Shown here one piece after another: positions 1 to 9,493 of a stretch of DNA of 64,000 nt (positions are counted from its first letter, which is position 1; each line of letters begins with the position of its first letter). Position numbers and translations under genes: made by a program. The stretch lies in the NCBI RefSeq assembly GCF_019039215.1, contig NZ_JAHNZZ010000001.1, positions 2,106,341 to 2,170,340 of the forward strand, in the 5' to 3' direction. This DNA comes from Bacillus sp. FJAT-29790. Lineage in GTDB: Bacteria; Bacillota; Bacilli; Bacillales; Cytobacillaceae. Under the pieces are notes generated by a model. That model worked only from the letters and a program-made list of their open reading frames with translations. It ran no database searches and was not told where the DNA came from.

Positions 1-604
1 CTGAAACATTTTCACACGCTAATTGTTTTTCGATTGGAACAGAGATCGCATACTTGTTATTTTCACACATAAAGATAACAGGAAGTTTATGAACCCCTGC
101 AAAGTTGGCACCTTCGTGGAAATCACCTTGGTTGGAAGATCCTTCACCAAACGTAACGAATGTAACTAAGTCTTTTCCTTCCATTCTGCCTGCAAGTGCG
201 ACACCAACGGCATGTGGAACTTGTGTGGTAACAGGAGATGAACCCGTTACAATCCGATTTTTCTTTTGACCGAAGTGACCAGGCATTTGGCGTCCACCAG
301 AGTTTGGATCATCGGCTTTTGCAAATGCAGAAAGCATTAACTCTTTTGCAGTCATCCCAAATGTCATAACAACTCCCATATCACGATAGTATGGAAGAAT
401 ATAATCTTTCTCGCGATCTAAAGCGAATGCAGCACCAACCTGTGCAGCCTCTTGACCTTGACATGAAATAACAAACGGAATTTTACCAGCACGGTTTAAA
501 AGCCACATGCGTTCGTCAACGCGGCGCGCTAAAAGCATGGTTTCGTACATTTCCAATACTTTTTCATCGCTTAAACCTAAATCTTTATGACGATTTTTAA
601 CCAT
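1..604 (-). CDS. bkdAA: 2-oxoisovalerate dehydrogenase E1 alpha subunit, C-terminus outside the window
   Basis: Thiamine-diphosphate-dependent E1 alpha subunit of the branched-chain 2-oxoacid dehydrogenase, which decarboxylates the keto acids of Leu, Ile and Val to give acyl-CoA primers for branched fatty acids. I translated it from the ATG at 604; only the first 201 residues are inside the window (the family is about 330). GEGSSNQGDFHEG at residues 153-165 is the TPP/Mg motif, and the MPGHFG and GSSPV motifs of E1 alpha lie before it. A good ribosome binding site (AGGAGG on the minus strand) precedes the ATG. It lies 77 bp after lpdV as the last visible gene of the bkd operon. Confidence 0.93.
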   Translation of the reverse strand, partial: MVKNRHKDLGLSDEKVLEMYETMLLARRVDERMWLLNRAGKIPFVISCQGQEAAQVGAAFALDREKDYILPYYRDMGVVMTFGMTAKELMLSAFAKADDPNSGGRQMPGHFGQKKNRIVTGSSPVTTQVPHAVGVALAGRMEGKDLVTFVTFGEGSSNQGDFHEGANFAGVHKLPVIFMCENNKYAISVPIEKQLACENVS

Positions 605-681
605 TTTGTAACCTCCTAAAAAAAATATGTAAGGAGAGCTGACAAGCTCTCAAAAGTTTTTTATCCTAGTTCAGTTTCACT

Positions 682-2100
682 TTATCCGTGAATCGCTTTA
701 CCATCAACAGCTAATGCTGCTTCGCCAATTGCTTCCGATAATGTAGGGTGTGGATGAATCGTATTTGCGATTTCCCAAGGTGTTGCATCTAGAACGCGAG
801 CAAGGCCAGCTTCGGAAATCATATCTGTTACATGCGGACCAATCATATGAACGCCGAGAATATCATTCGTGTCCTCATCTGCAATTATTTTCACAAAGCC
901 ATCAGATTCACCGAAAACAAGGGCTTTTCCAATCGCACGGAAAGAAAACTTACCTGTTTTCACTTTAAACCCTTTTTCTTTTGCTTCATCCTCCGTATAC
1001 CCTACACTTGCAACTTCAGGTGCACTGTAAATACATTTTGAAACAAGGCTATAATCGATTGCTGCCGGATTTTCCCCTGCAATATGTTCAACAGCGACAA
1101 TACCTTCATGTGAAGCTACGTGTGCAAGCTGAAGTCCGCCAATCACATCACCAATTGCGTAGATATGAGACTCCTTCGTTTGGAAAAATTCATTTGTTTG
1201 AATAAAGCCTTTTTCTACTTGAATATCCGTATTCTCAAGGCCAATTCCTTCAGTATTTGCTTGGCGGCCTACAGAAACAAGAAGCTTTTCAGCTTTAAAT
1301 TCTTTCTGCTCACCTTTTACTTCTGCAGAAATGGTAACCCCTTCTCCTTTTTGAAGCGTTTCCGGAAGTACCTTCGCACTCGTAACGATTTTCACGCCTT
1401 TTTTCTTCATTAGGCGCTGCATTTCCTTAGATACTTCTTTATCTTCTGTAGGAATAATTCGGTCAGCATATTCAATCACAGTTACTTCTGCACCGAAGTC
1501 AGAAAGCATAGAAGCCCACTCGATTCCAATGACTCCTCCGCCAACAATGATAATCGAATTCGGAACTTCTTCCATTGCTAATGCCTCATCCGAAGTCATC
1601 ACTTGATCGCCAATTTCTAGGCCGGGTAATGTTCGTGGACGTGATCCTGTTGCAACAATAACGTTTTTCGGAATAAGCATTGCATTTTCTTCGCCATTGT
1701 TCATTTCCACTGAAATCGTCCCAGGCATTGGGGAGAAAATCGATGGACCTAAAATGCGGCCAAGCCCTTCAAATACATCAATTTTACCTTGCTTCATTAA
1801 ATGCTGAACACCTTTATGAAGCTGGTCAATAATTTTATTTTTTCTGTCTTGAACTTTTCCAAAGTTGACCGTTACGTCACTTGTCATAATCCCAAAATCT
1901 TCACTGCGTTTTGTCGTAGCATAAACTTCGGCACTTCTGAGCAGTGCTTTACTTGGTATACAACCGTTATGTAAGCATGTCCCGCCAAGCTTACCTTTTT
2001 CCACTAAAGCTGTTTTCAAGCCCAGTTGTGAAGCACGGATAGCTGCAACATATCCGCCAGTGCCGCCACCAAGGATGACTAAATCGTATTCTTCTGCCAC
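682..2100 (-). CDS. lpdV: dihydrolipoyl dehydrogenase (E3) of the branched-chain keto acid complex
   Basis: Flavoprotein that reoxidises the dihydrolipoyl group of the E2 subunit with NAD+. The 472-residue protein has the N-terminal FAD dinucleotide motif GGGTGG (11-16), the redox disulfide in GGTCLHNGCIPSK (Cys42 and Cys47), a second NAD-binding GGGVIGIEW motif near 187, and the C-terminal HPHPTLSE motif carrying the catalytic His-Glu pair. The length is normal. Its place between buk and bkdAA assigns it to the bkd complex (LpdV) rather than to pyruvate dehydrogenase (PdhD); that choice rests on context. Confidence 0.93.
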   Translation of the reverse strand: MAEEYDLVILGGGTGGYVAAIRASQLGLKTALVEKGKLGGTCLHNGCIPSKALLRSAEVYATTKRSEDFGIMTSDVTVNFGKVQDRKNKIIDQLHKGVQHLMKQGKIDVFEGLGRILGPSIFSPMPGTISVEMNNGEENAMLIPKNVIVATGSRPRTLPGLEIGDQVMTSDEALAMEEVPNSIIIVGGGVIGIEWASMLSDFGAEVTVIEYADRIIPTEDKEVSKEMQRLMKKKGVKIVTSAKVLPETLQKGEGVTISAEVKGEQKEFKAEKLLVSVGRQANTEGIGLENTDIQVEKGFIQTNEFFQTKESHIYAIGDVIGGLQLAHVASHEGIVAVEHIAGENPAAIDYSLVSKCIYSAPEVASVGYTEDEAKEKGFKVKTGKFSFRAIGKALVFGESDGFVKIIADEDTNDILGVHMIGPHVTDMISEAGLARVLDATPWEIANTIHPHPTLSEAIGEAALAVDGKAIHG

Positions 2101-2116
2101 TTTTATTTCCTCCTAA

Positions 2117-3232
2117 TCAATGAACTGCTGTTTGTTTCGTTGCAGTTCCAGGATATTCCTTTTCGGTTTCTTCTCCGCATAATACCCGAAGCGCACCTTC
2201 TGCTAAAGCTTGTAATTCATTTTCGCCAGGTTGAACAATGACATCAGCAATCCAATTAATGCGGTCACTGATTTCTTTGACGAATTCTTTCCCGTATGCA
2301 AGTCCGCCAGTTATAACGATGGCATCAACTTTACCTGCAAGAACCGCACTTGCGGAACCAATTTCTTTAGCTACTTGATATGCCATTGCCGAATAGACAA
2401 GTTCTGCTTCTTTATCGCCGTTCTCAATCATTTTCTCAACTTTTACAGCATCATTCGTTCCTAAATAACCGACAAGCCCGCCCTGACCGACAAGCTTCTT
2501 CATAATTTCTTCACGATAATAGCTGCCGGAATAACATAAAGAAACTAGATCACCTACTGGAACAGTACCTGCGCGTTCAGGACTAAAAGGGCCGTCCCCA
2601 TGCAAACCATTATTAACGTCTACAACTCTGCCTTTATGATGAGCACCGACAGTGATTCCACCGCCCATATGGGTAATAATTAAGTTTAGCTCTTCATACT
2701 TTTTCCCTAATTCCTTTGCAACTCTTCGCGCTACAGCTTTTTGATTTAAGGCATGGAAGATGCTTTTTCTTTCAATCAAGGAAAAGCCAGAAACACGTGC
2801 AATTGGGTCTAACTCGTCAACTACGACTGGGTCAACGATAAAAGATGGAATATTTAATGCGGTTGCTATTTCATATGCTAAAATACCGCCAAGATTAGAC
2901 GCATGCTGCCCTGCAAAGCCTTCACGTAGATCTTTAAGCATAGTATCGTTCACAGCATATGTTCCGCCTTCAATCGGTCTTAACAATCCGCCACGTCCGC
3001 AAACAGCACTCAATTTAGAAATATTAATGCCTTCCTTATCCAATGTTTCAAGGATGACATTTTTACGAAATTCATACTGCTCTATAATGTTTTCAAATGA
3101 ATTAATGACATCTGCATCATGGCGTAATGTTTTTTCAAAAATAGATATTTCATTATCGAAAACTCCAATTTTCGTTGAAGTAGAACCTGGGTTGATGACG
3201 AGAATCCGATGGTTTTGTTCTTGCACTGTCAA
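2117..3232 (-). CDS. buk: butyrate kinase
   Basis: Acetokinase-family enzyme that makes ATP from (branched) butyryl-phosphate and ADP, completing the Ptb-Buk route that recovers energy from acyl-CoA. The 371-residue protein starts with the phosphate-binding signature NPGSTSTK near residue 14 and contains the [39 protein letters not shown] acetokinase core (short motifs GGGITVG and GDGPFSP are plain). It follows bcd after a 120-bp gap that holds a long hairpin, and lies 17 bp before lpdV. AGGTTTG-type ribosome site upstream of the ATG. Cytosolic. Confidence 0.93.
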   Translation of the reverse strand: MTVQEQNHRILVINPGSTSTKIGVFDNEISIFEKTLRHDADVINSFENIIEQYEFRKNVILETLDKEGINISKLSAVCGRGGLLRPIEGGTYAVNDTMLKDLREGFAGQHASNLGGILAYEIATALNIPSFIVDPVVVDELDPIARVSGFSLIERKSIFHALNQKAVARRVAKELGKKYEELNLIITHMGGGITVGAHHKGRVVDVNNGLHGDGPFSPERAGTVPVGDLVSLCYSGSYYREEIMKKLVGQGGLVGYLGTNDAVKVEKMIENGDKEAELVYSAMAYQVAKEIGSASAVLAGKVDAIVITGGLAYGKEFVKEISDRINWIADVIVQPGENELQALAEGALRVLCGEETEKEYPGTATKQTAVH

Positions 3233-3242
3233 ACCTCCATTA

Positions 3243-3317
3243 AAAAGCGGTTCTGCCCATCGGAATGCAAGGATTTCTCGGTTGCAGTATCCGATAGGCT
3301 GCGATTTTACCGCTTTA
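3243..3317 (-). other. long imperfect hairpin between bcd and buk
   Basis: On the minus strand AAAGCGGT pairs with ACCGCTTT, and inside it GCC-ATCGGA pairs with TCCGAT-GGC and TTGC with GCAA, giving an interrupted stem of about 75 nt followed by only a short T run. It could be a leaky terminator or an mRNA processing site that sets buk expression apart from bcd. Function is inferred. Confidence 0.5.
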
Positions 3318-3352
3318 TTTTTTCTAAGTGAGTTAAGAACTTTCCTCTTTCC

Positions 3353-4450
3353 TTATTTACGACGGCTTAAAATGTGATGGCCGTTTTGTAAAAACTGGCT
3401 GCGGGAATTTTTCATTCTTTCAATACGCTCTTCGGCTAAACGATCTGCTGCTTTATATGTTGGAATCCCATCACGTTTTGAGATTTCAATTACTTTTTCA
3501 ATATTATTGTAAAGTCCTTCAACTTTTTTCATTGCACGCTCTGCATTATATCCATAAAGCTCGTCAGCAACGTTGATAACTCCACCAGCATTGATTACAT
3601 AGTCTGGAGCATAAACGATGCCCATTTCATGAATAATATCACCATGACGTTCTTCTTTTAATTGATTATTAGCAGAACCAGCAATTACTTTCGCTTTGAA
3701 TAGAGGAATTGTTTCATCGTTAATTGTTGCGCCTAGTGCACATGGTGCATAAATATCACAATCAACTCCGTAAATTTCATTTGGCTCAACTGCTTTTGCA
3801 CCAAAGTCGTTAACCGCACGTTGAACTGCTTCTTTGTTAATATCAGTAACGATTAATTTGGCACCTTCTTCATGTAAATGTTTACATAAGTTGTATGCTA
3901 CGTTACCAACACCTTGGACTGCTACTACTTTACCTTCTAATGAATCAGTGCCAAATGCTTCTTTCGCAGCTGCTTTCATCCCTACATAACAACCGTAAGC
4001 TGTTACCGGAGATGGGTTTCCTGAAGAACCGAATGCAGGAGAAATCCCTGTAACATAGTCAGTTTCTTCGTGGATTAGATCCATGTCAGCAACTGTAGTA
4101 CCTACGTCTTCAGCTGTGATGTAACGTCCGTTTAAACCTTGGATATAACGACCGAACGCGCGGAACATCTCTTCGTTTTTATCTTTGCGAGGATCACCGA
4201 TAATAACGGTTTTCCCTCCACCTAGATTTAGACCAGCTGCAGCATTTTTGTAAGTCATCCCTTTTGCAAGGCGTAATGCATCCTCAATTGCTTCTTCTTC
4301 AGAAGCATATGTCCACATACGAGTACCGCCTAATGCAGGTCCTAATGTCGTATCGTGAATAGCAATAATTGCTTTTAAACCTGATTGTTTATCCTGACAA
4401 AATACTACCTGCTCGTAATCATACTTTTCTAGATATTTGAAAATTTCCAT
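3353..4450 (-). CDS. bcd: leucine dehydrogenase
   Basis: NAD+-dependent oxidative deamination of Leu, Val and Ile to branched keto acids, the first step of the pathway encoded here. I chose the ATG at 4450 (365 aa, protein beginning [10 protein letters not shown]), which has an AGGAGG site upstream and gives the usual family length; a longer frame reaching 4519 overlaps ptb and adds a non-homologous 23-residue leader. The catalytic lysine motif GGGKTVI follows [14 protein letters not shown] near residue 80, and a Rossmann motif GVGNVAYNL lies near 180. Part of ptb-bcd-buk-lpdV-bkdAA. Confidence 0.95.
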   Translation of the reverse strand: MEIFKYLEKYDYEQVVFCQDKQSGLKAIIAIHDTTLGPALGGTRMWTYASEEEAIEDALRLAKGMTYKNAAAGLNLGGGKTVIIGDPRKDKNEEMFRAFGRYIQGLNGRYITAEDVGTTVADMDLIHEETDYVTGISPAFGSSGNPSPVTAYGCYVGMKAAAKEAFGTDSLEGKVVAVQGVGNVAYNLCKHLHEEGAKLIVTDINKEAVQRAVNDFGAKAVEPNEIYGVDCDIYAPCALGATINDETIPLFKAKVIAGSANNQLKEERHGDIIHEMGIVYAPDYVINAGGVINVADELYGYNAERAMKKVEGLYNNIEKVIEISKRDGIPTYKAADRLAEERIERMKNSRSQFLQNGHHILSRRK

Positions 4451-4497
4451 TTTATAATTCCTCCTCGAGTTTGTGTGTTTTATTCTATTTGGCTTTG

Positions 4498-5406
4498 TTA
4501 AACAATAGATGCAGAGCAAATGGCCAATGCCAATGAATAAAGCTTACTTTCAGCCGAATCGGCTCTAGATGTTAACACAATTGGTGCTTTTGCGCCGGCA
4601 ATGACTGCACCGACTTTCGCATTTGCAAAATAAATTAATGATTTATAAAGGACATTCCCTACTTCAATTGTAGGAACTAATAAAATATCTGCACGTCCTG
4701 CGACTTCGCTCTTTATTCCCTTATGTTCTGCAGCAATGGAAGATACTGCATTATCTAAAGCAAGAGGTCCGTCAACGATACAATCTGTCAATTGTCCGCG
4801 CTTATTCATCATAGATAAAGCGGCGGCATCTAGGGTTGCCTGCATCGCAGGGTTTACCACTTCAACGGCAGCAATCGGAGCGATCAACGGCATATCAATC
4901 CCGATGCTTTTTGCAATTCCGACAGCATTTTTCGCAATTTGCGCCTTCTGCTCTAAATCTGGCGCAATATTCATGGCTGCATCTGTAATAATAGTAAACC
5001 GGTTAAAGCCCGGCACTTCGAAGACAGCAACATGGGATAGTACATTTCCAGCACGTAATCCATATTCTTTATTTAATACAGCTTTCAATATGGTTGCGGT
5101 CGGAACATTTCCCTTCATTAAAACATTCGCTTCATTTAATTTAACAGCTTTAACAGCATGTTCTGCTGATGCAGCTTTTGAAGGCGCGTGAATGATTTTA
5201 AGATTTTTGTTTGTCGCGAGATCACCATGGTGTTCTTCTATTATTTGAAGAATTTGTTCCTTATCTCCAAACAACAAGAATTTAGCCAAGTTGCGTTTGA
5301 GTGCTTCAGCAACGGCTTCAATCACCTCATGATCTTCTGCAGCTGCAACCGCTACAGTTTTTTCTTCAAATTGGGTTGCTCTCTTAATAAGCGAATCCAA
5401 CTCCAT
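4498..5406 (-). CDS. ptb: phosphate butyryltransferase
   Basis: Converts (iso)butyryl-CoA and phosphate to butyryl-phosphate, feeding Buk. The 302-residue protein belongs to the phosphate acetyl/butyryltransferase family, with the typical [15 protein letters not shown] and [15 protein letters not shown] segments and a [10 protein letters not shown] motif. It is the first gene of the bkd operon, read from the sigma-54 promoter at 5631-5647, so its leader is about 210 nt and includes a dispersed repeat module (5431-5530). The sequence GGCTTTGTTAA just after the stop codon resembles the terminal repeat of family B. Confidence 0.93.
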   Translation of the reverse strand: MELDSLIKRATQFEEKTVAVAAAEDHEVIEAVAEALKRNLAKFLLFGDKEQILQIIEEHHGDLATNKNLKIIHAPSKAASAEHAVKAVKLNEANVLMKGNVPTATILKAVLNKEYGLRAGNVLSHVAVFEVPGFNRFTIITDAAMNIAPDLEQKAQIAKNAVGIAKSIGIDMPLIAPIAAVEVVNPAMQATLDAAALSMMNKRGQLTDCIVDGPLALDNAVSSIAAEHKGIKSEVAGRADILLVPTIEVGNVLYKSLIYFANAKVGAVIAGAKAPIVLTSRADSAESKLYSLALAICSASIV

Positions 5407-5430
5407 AATCTCAACCCCTTTACAAGAAAA

Positions 5431-5530
5431 GCGTGGTCGACTATGAATGCCACGTCCTCGAAAAAGAAAAACACTTTTTCTTCGTGCGATGATTACGCTA
5501 CCGAAGCTTTCCTTTTCCTATGGCAACGTC
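5431..5530. repeat. family B internal module (copy B3) in the ptb leader
   Basis: About 90 bp (GGTCGAC...GCCACGTCCTCGAAAAAG...CTTTTTCTTCGTGC...GAAGCTTTCCTT) that is clearly the same sequence as the reverse complement of 12065-12165. The CGAAAAAG / CTTTTTCTTCG part forms a hairpin. The outer arms seen in copy B1 are missing here. It sits in the transcribed leader between the sigma-54 promoter and ptb. Confidence 0.75.
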
Positions 5531-5630
5531 GACACTAGTACATCCTGTACGTCAAAGCTGACAGTTGTCTAACTTCAAAAACGCTATTTTCATTATTAAT
5601 AAAAATATTGCTGCACTCTCTTTCAATATA

Positions 5631-5647
5631 TGCAAGAAGCGTGCCAA
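5631..5647 (-). promoter_or_regulatory. sigma-54 (SigL) promoter of the bkd operon
   Basis: Minus strand reads TTGGCAC-N5-TTGCA, an essentially perfect -24/-12 sigma-54 element, with transcription expected to start near 5619. It lies between bkdR and ptb, as expected for an operon switched on by SigL and the enhancer-binding protein BkdR. Confidence 0.92.
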
Positions 5648-5672
5648 GTTAAATTATATTGAAAACGCTTTA

Positions 5673-5695
5673 TTTTTCATACTAAGTATGAAAAA
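5673..5695. promoter_or_regulatory. perfect palindrome upstream of the sigma-54 promoter, candidate BkdR enhancer site
   Basis: TTTTTCATACT-A-AGTATGAAAAA: two 11-bp arms with a 1-bp spacer, centred 45 bp upstream of the -24 element and 19 bp past the bkdR stop codon. The position and symmetry suit an upstream activating sequence. It could also serve as a weak terminator for bkdR, since it ends in an A/T run. Binding by BkdR is inferred. Confidence 0.55.
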
Positions 5696-5713
5696 ATCTG
5701 CACAGGATGAAAA

Positions 5714-7783
5714 TTATTGCATGCCATAATTCGCAATTCCGTGTTTTTCAAGTTTGTAATATAGGTTTCTGACAGATAAACCGAGTGATTTTGCAGTCAG
5801 TGTTTTATTCCCTCCCATTTGTTGCAGGGTTTGCAAAATCATTTTCTCTTCATATTTGTCGACTAATTGAGCCAATGTTTTTGGGGGGATGGCAACAGAA
5901 AGTTTGGTTTCATCTTGGCCTATCGTTTCTTTTTTGCTTAATTCAGGGACATGATGTTCATCAATATCGATATCATTATAGTTCATGAAAATGATCGCCC
6001 TGCCAAGGATATTATCAAGTTCCCTTACATTACCTGGCCAATCATAGTCCATTAGCTTGTCAATTGCTGCTTCTGTTACACCCTCTACATTACGTCCATA
6101 TTCAAGATTGATTTTTTGGATCAGCCTGCCGCAAAGCAAAGGAATATCTTCTTTTCTTTTTCTAAGCGAAGGGATGTGAATTGGCATACGATTTAATCTA
6201 TAATACAAGTCTTCCCTAAATGTGCCTGCCGCAATTCCTTTTTCCAAGTTAACATTTGTTGCTGCAATCACCCTTACATTGATCTGAATGGGCTTTGTCC
6301 CACCTACTCGGGTGATTTCTTTTTCTTGCAGAACTCTGAGTAGTTTCGCCTGTGTACCCGCGGTCAATTCGCCGATTTCATCCAAGAAAATACTTCCATT
6401 GTTCGCTTCTTCGAATAGCCCTCTTTTCCCGCCCCGCTTTGCTCCTGAAAAAGCGCCCTCCTCGTAGCCAAAAAGTTCACTTTCCAATAAGGATTCGGAT
6501 AAAGCAGCACAGTTCACACGGATGAATTTGTTGTATTTTCTATCGCTGGCATTATGTATGGCATGGGCAAATAGCTCTTTCCCTGTTCCAGATTCTCCCC
6601 TAAGCAGGACGGTTGCGGGCGTTTTTGCTCCAAGCCGTGCTTGCTCGATGGCAATTTTCATTTCCTCAGAATCACCTATAATATCTTCAAATGAATATTT
6701 AGCTTCAAGCGTTCGAATGATTTGCCGTGCCCTATTCAACTCTCTGTTTAAGTTTTGGATCTCAGAAACATCATGAATAACGCCGACACTCCCCTTTAAT
6801 ATTCCATCGACTATTACAGGAGCAACGTTGACAACAACTTCTTTTTTCTTCGGTCCTACCCGCATAGGAACTCCTCTAACAGCTCTTCGCGTTTGCAGAA
6901 CCTTCATATGTACACTCTCACCTTCAGAAATATCGGCGGTCGCAGGTTTCCCGATAATCTGTTCCTCGGATAGCTCAGTAATCCGCGAGTAAGCAGGATT
7001 AATTAATAACCCTCTCCCATTCTCATCAACTACGGAAATGGCTTCATCACTTGATTGGATAATTGCTTGAAGCATTGTTTGGATTTCTTTTAAATTTGTT
7101 ATCTCTTCGGCAAGTTTCATCACTTCCGTACTATCTTTAAAAACAGAAATTGCACCAATAAGCTCGTTATCCTCGCCTACCATCGGAATTCTAGTTGTTA
7201 TTATTTTCAAACCATTATTTAATAGTAGCTCTTGGTTTGCTTCAACCCTTCTTGTCTCCAATACTCTCGGCAATTGACTGCCGGAAATAACTTCGTAAAT
7301 ATGCCGGCCAATTGCTTGTTCTCGCCTAGTTCCCGTCATTTTTTCGGCACTCCGATTAAATAGAATGACTTTGGAGTCTTTATTAATAACAATCATCCCA
7401 TCACCGGTCGAATTAAAAATAAGGTCATGTTTATAGGTTTCATTTTGAATCCCAGTAATCAAATCCTCTTTTTCCTCAATTAGCCCAGCGATTAAAAAGG
7501 CTACGCTTCCAGGAATTAATACCGCGTTTTTTCCCATCGCGTCACGAAGTTCAAAAAAAACATCTTTGTCACCAGTGACTTCCACAATAATATCGATATC
7601 TTGTTTAATAAGCTGTCGCCAGTCTGTACCTGTTAGAATGCCTTCCTCTTTTGCCATTAATAGGCCAGGGGCTTCCGGGTTACGATCAACAACAGCTATA
7701 ACTTCTAGCATGGCTGTTTCTTTCATTATCTTTAAGATCGCTGTACCGCCCTTACCAGCTCCAACGATCATTACTGTCTGCAT
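5714..7783 (-). CDS. bkdR: sigma-54-dependent transcriptional activator of the bkd operon
   Basis: Enhancer-binding protein of 689 residues. Visible domains in order: an N-terminal Rossmann-like region with GAGKGG at 7-12; two PAS domains (about 115-225 and 235-345); a sigma-54 AAA+ domain with Walker A GESGTGKE near 398 and Walker B-type FLDEIGEL; and a C-terminal Fis-type helix-turn-helix ending [15 protein letters not shown]. The sigma-54 contact loop reads GAFSGA rather than the usual GAFTGA. Its stop codon is just upstream of the sigma-54 promoter of ptb, the classical arrangement for BkdR. The PAS or Rossmann domains probably sense a branched-chain metabolite; the ligand is not visible in the sequence. 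Confidence 0.92.
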   Translation of the reverse strand: MQTVMIVGAGKGGTAILKIMKETAMLEVIAVVDRNPEAPGLLMAKEEGILTGTDWRQLIKQDIDIIVEVTGDKDVFFELRDAMGKNAVLIPGSVAFLIAGLIEEKEDLITGIQNETYKHDLIFNSTGDGMIVINKDSKVILFNRSAEKMTGTRREQAIGRHIYEVISGSQLPRVLETRRVEANQELLLNNGLKIITTRIPMVGEDNELIGAISVFKDSTEVMKLAEEITNLKEIQTMLQAIIQSSDEAISVVDENGRGLLINPAYSRITELSEEQIIGKPATADISEGESVHMKVLQTRRAVRGVPMRVGPKKKEVVVNVAPVIVDGILKGSVGVIHDVSEIQNLNRELNRARQIIRTLEAKYSFEDIIGDSEEMKIAIEQARLGAKTPATVLLRGESGTGKELFAHAIHNASDRKYNKFIRVNCAALSESLLESELFGYEEGAFSGAKRGGKRGLFEEANNGSIFLDEIGELTAGTQAKLLRVLQEKEITRVGGTKPIQINVRVIAATNVNLEKGIAAGTFREDLYYRLNRMPIHIPSLRKRKEDIPLLCGRLIQKINLEYGRNVEGVTEAAIDKLMDYDWPGNVRELDNILGRAIIFMNYNDIDIDEHHVPELSKKETIGQDETKLSVAIPPKTLAQLVDKYEEKMILQTLQQMGGNKTLTAKSLGLSVRNLYYKLEKHGIANYGMQ

Positions 7784-7800
7784 TTATTTACCTCCTCTCT

Positions 7801-7998
7801 ATAATCAAATTCGCTTGGCGTATTTACGCCTAGATTTTTATCGAGCTTGCTCGATAAATTCCTTTAAAAAATCTGAGGCATCCGCCGGAGGCTTAACTTT
7901 ATTCAGCTAGGGTTTGAACCCCCACTGAATTGGATACCTATTTGCATTCATCTCGCCACTTATAAAAATGGGAGACTTCTGCTGAATAAAGTTGAAGG
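7801..7998. repeat. family C interspersed repeat, copy C1
   Basis: First of four copies of a roughly 190-bp repeat (others at 15381, 23104 and 56041), all in the same orientation. It holds a GGCG...CGCC hairpin, a perfect ATCGAGC-TT-GCTCGAT hairpin enclosed by AGATTTTT/AAAAATCT, and then a segment bounded by inverted 13-bp arms AACTTTATTCAGC (about 7895-7907) and GCTGAATAAAGTT (7981-7993). This copy fills the gap upstream of bkdR; the rest of 7784-8200 shows no gene. Confidence 0.85.
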
Positions 7999-8200
7999 TT
8001 ATTTCATGAAAAAGATCTTATTTTTGCAAGATATTTCATATAACCATATTTTAAACATAAATTGCAGCGCTTGACAAATTTCTGTATTGATTTAATATTT
8101 TTAATAAAGGAATGGATACAGAGCAATCGATATATCCCTTTAAGGAAATGGGTGCATGGTACGCCATTTGAGACATGATTACGGAAATGAAAGGATCGCC

Positions 8201-8434
8201 ATGATTAGAATTTTTGCGTTAATTATTCTATTAATACCGGGTTTTCTTGCTGCCTACGGAATTAAATTAATGAGAGATATGGTTTTTGGTATTTTACAAA
8301 CACCCTTTTCTTATTTATGGCTGCAGTTTGTTGCTGGTCTTCTATTGTTTATTATTGGGCTCGGGTTTGTAGCAGGCTTTGTTCTTTATCGTGATCGAAA
8401 AAGAAATAAAGTACAGGCCCGCTTTAAAAAATAG
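8201..8434 (+). CDS. yqzF: small DUF2627 membrane protein (YqzF family)
   Basis: A 77-residue hydrophobic protein of unknown function. I prefer the ATG at 8201 (protein beginning MIRIFALIILLIPGF) because it has AAAGGA six bases upstream and matches the family N-terminus; an in-frame ATG at 8156 lacks a convincing site. Two membrane segments (about 3-20 and 40-63) are followed by the basic tail YRDRKRNKVQARFKK. Located upstream of bkdR in the divergent direction, as in B. subtilis. The role cannot be read from the sequence. Confidence 0.82.
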   Translation: MIRIFALIILLIPGFLAAYGIKLMRDMVFGILQTPFSYLWLQFVAGLLLFIIGLGFVAGFVLYRDRKRNKVQARFKK

Positions 8435-8515
8435 GCTATGTTAAAGCTCATTGTTGAAATATTGCTATTTTGCTGTTGATTAGAGCGGAGATCAACAGGA
8501 AAGTTTAACAAAGTC
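8434..8515. repeat. degenerate short relic related to repeat family A
   Basis: About 82 bp starting GGCTATGTTAAA at the last base of the yqzF stop codon and ending TTTAACAAAGTC, so the ends form an imperfect inverted repeat. The core GTTGATTAGAGCGGAGATCAAC closely matches the reverse complement of the core in copy A3 (40401-40523). Flanks are A-rich and only roughly duplicated. Confidence 0.5.
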
Positions 8516-8521
8516 AAAAAT

Positions 8522-8556
8522 AAAAAGTCATGGAGGTCGCTCCATGACTTTTTTTC
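8522..8556. terminator. bidirectional terminator between yqzF and the GDPD gene
   Basis: AAAAAGTCATGGAG-GTCG-CTCCATGACTTTTTTT, a strong stem with T runs on both strands, placed between convergent genes. Confidence 0.9.
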
Positions 8557-8559
8557 TCC

Positions 8560-9288
8560 TTATTCATATTGCTTCCTGACTCTCAATGCTTTTACTGGAT
8601 CGTCTGTAATAATCGCGCTGCATCCTGCTGCAAATAATCGGTGCATATCTTGTTCCTTATTTACTGTATACGGCCTTACCGAAATACCATAATCCAAAGA
8701 TAACTGGATGAACTTATTAGAAGCGACTTTATATTTGGGATGCATCCCTTTTGCTCCGATCGATCGGGCATACACCCATGGCATATAAAGGTTTTCAGAA
8801 AATAAAGGAGCTGTTTCAATCTCTGGGGCCATTCGATAACAATTGACGATGCTATTGTGGTTAAATGAAGATAGAATAACCCTGCTTGTCATGTCATAGG
8901 AACGTACAAGGCTGATCACTTTTTCCTCCATCCCAGCGTAAGGAAAAACGCCATTTTTTAATTCAATATTGCAGATCAATTGATTCGTTTTCATCCACTC
9001 CATAATTTCAATTAAAGAAGGAATCGGCTCTTTTTTCATCATCGTTTTTTTTTGAAAACCGGCATCTAGCTTTCTGATCTCATTAAAGGTAAAATCTTTA
9101 ACAAAGCCCTTTCCGTTCGTTGTCCGGTCTACTTTCTCATCATGAATGACAACGACCTCGCCATCCTTTGTCAGCTGAACATCAAGCTCTATCCCATCGG
9201 CGCCTGACATTTCGGCTTCTTTAAATGCTTTCATCGTATTTTCGGGATATATGGCAGAATATCCCCTATGCGCAAAAATTAATGTCAT
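8560..9288 (-). CDS. yqiK: glycerophosphodiester phosphodiesterase
   Basis: Cytosolic enzyme of the GDPD family (no signal peptide seen) that hydrolyses glycerophosphodiesters to glycerol-3-phosphate and an alcohol. The 242-residue TIM-barrel protein has the full family signature at its N-terminus: HRG at 7-9, the PENT motif, GADGIELDVQLTKDG with the metal-binding Glu and Asp, and VIHDEKVDRTTNG. A CNIELK motif near residue 110 gives another metal ligand. Convergent with yqzF. The symbol is from synteny with B. subtilis; the enzyme class is firm, the natural substrate is not. Confidence 0.88.
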   Translation of the reverse strand: MTLIFAHRGYSAIYPENTMKAFKEAEMSGADGIELDVQLTKDGEVVVIHDEKVDRTTNGKGFVKDFTFNEIRKLDAGFQKKTMMKKEPIPSLIEIMEWMKTNQLICNIELKNGVFPYAGMEEKVISLVRSYDMTSRVILSSFNHNSIVNCYRMAPEIETAPLFSENLYMPWVYARSIGAKGMHPKYKVASNKFIQLSLDYGISVRPYTVNKEQDMHRLFAAGCSAIITDDPVKALRVRKQYE

Positions 9289-9325
9289 AAAACCGCTCCC
9301 TTATATTGAATTGGAGGACTGAAAG

Positions 9326-9475
9326 ATGAAACCTTTACAAATCTCGCCAGAAACAGCGATCATGCTTGCAGAAAAGTTAAAGCTTCCACTTGAACAAATT
9401 ATGCATATGCCTCAGCATATTCTAATTCAGAAAATGATGGATCTTGAAAAAGATCAACAATCGACAAAGAAATAA
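9326..9475 (+). CDS. small YycC-like protein
   Basis: A 49-residue protein beginning MKPLQISPETAIMLAEKL and ending in a charged tail. It resembles the short YycC family of Bacillus (unknown function), which has the same RPLQISPETA start and MHMPQHIL motif. The ATG is preceded by TTGGAGGACTGAAAG, a strong ribosome site. It stands alone between the divergent GDPD gene and a strong terminator at 9494. Too short for many gene callers. Family placement is from memory of the motif. Confidence 0.8.
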   Translation: MKPLQISPETAIMLAEKLKLPLEQIMHMPQHILIQKMMDLEKDQQSTKK

Positions 9476-9493
9476 TGATTCTGAACAAATTGG

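Noticed and set aside
2760-3377. 205-codon open frame antisense to buk and the bcd-buk gap
   Set aside because: Lies mostly over the acetokinase coding frame; no homology or start signals.
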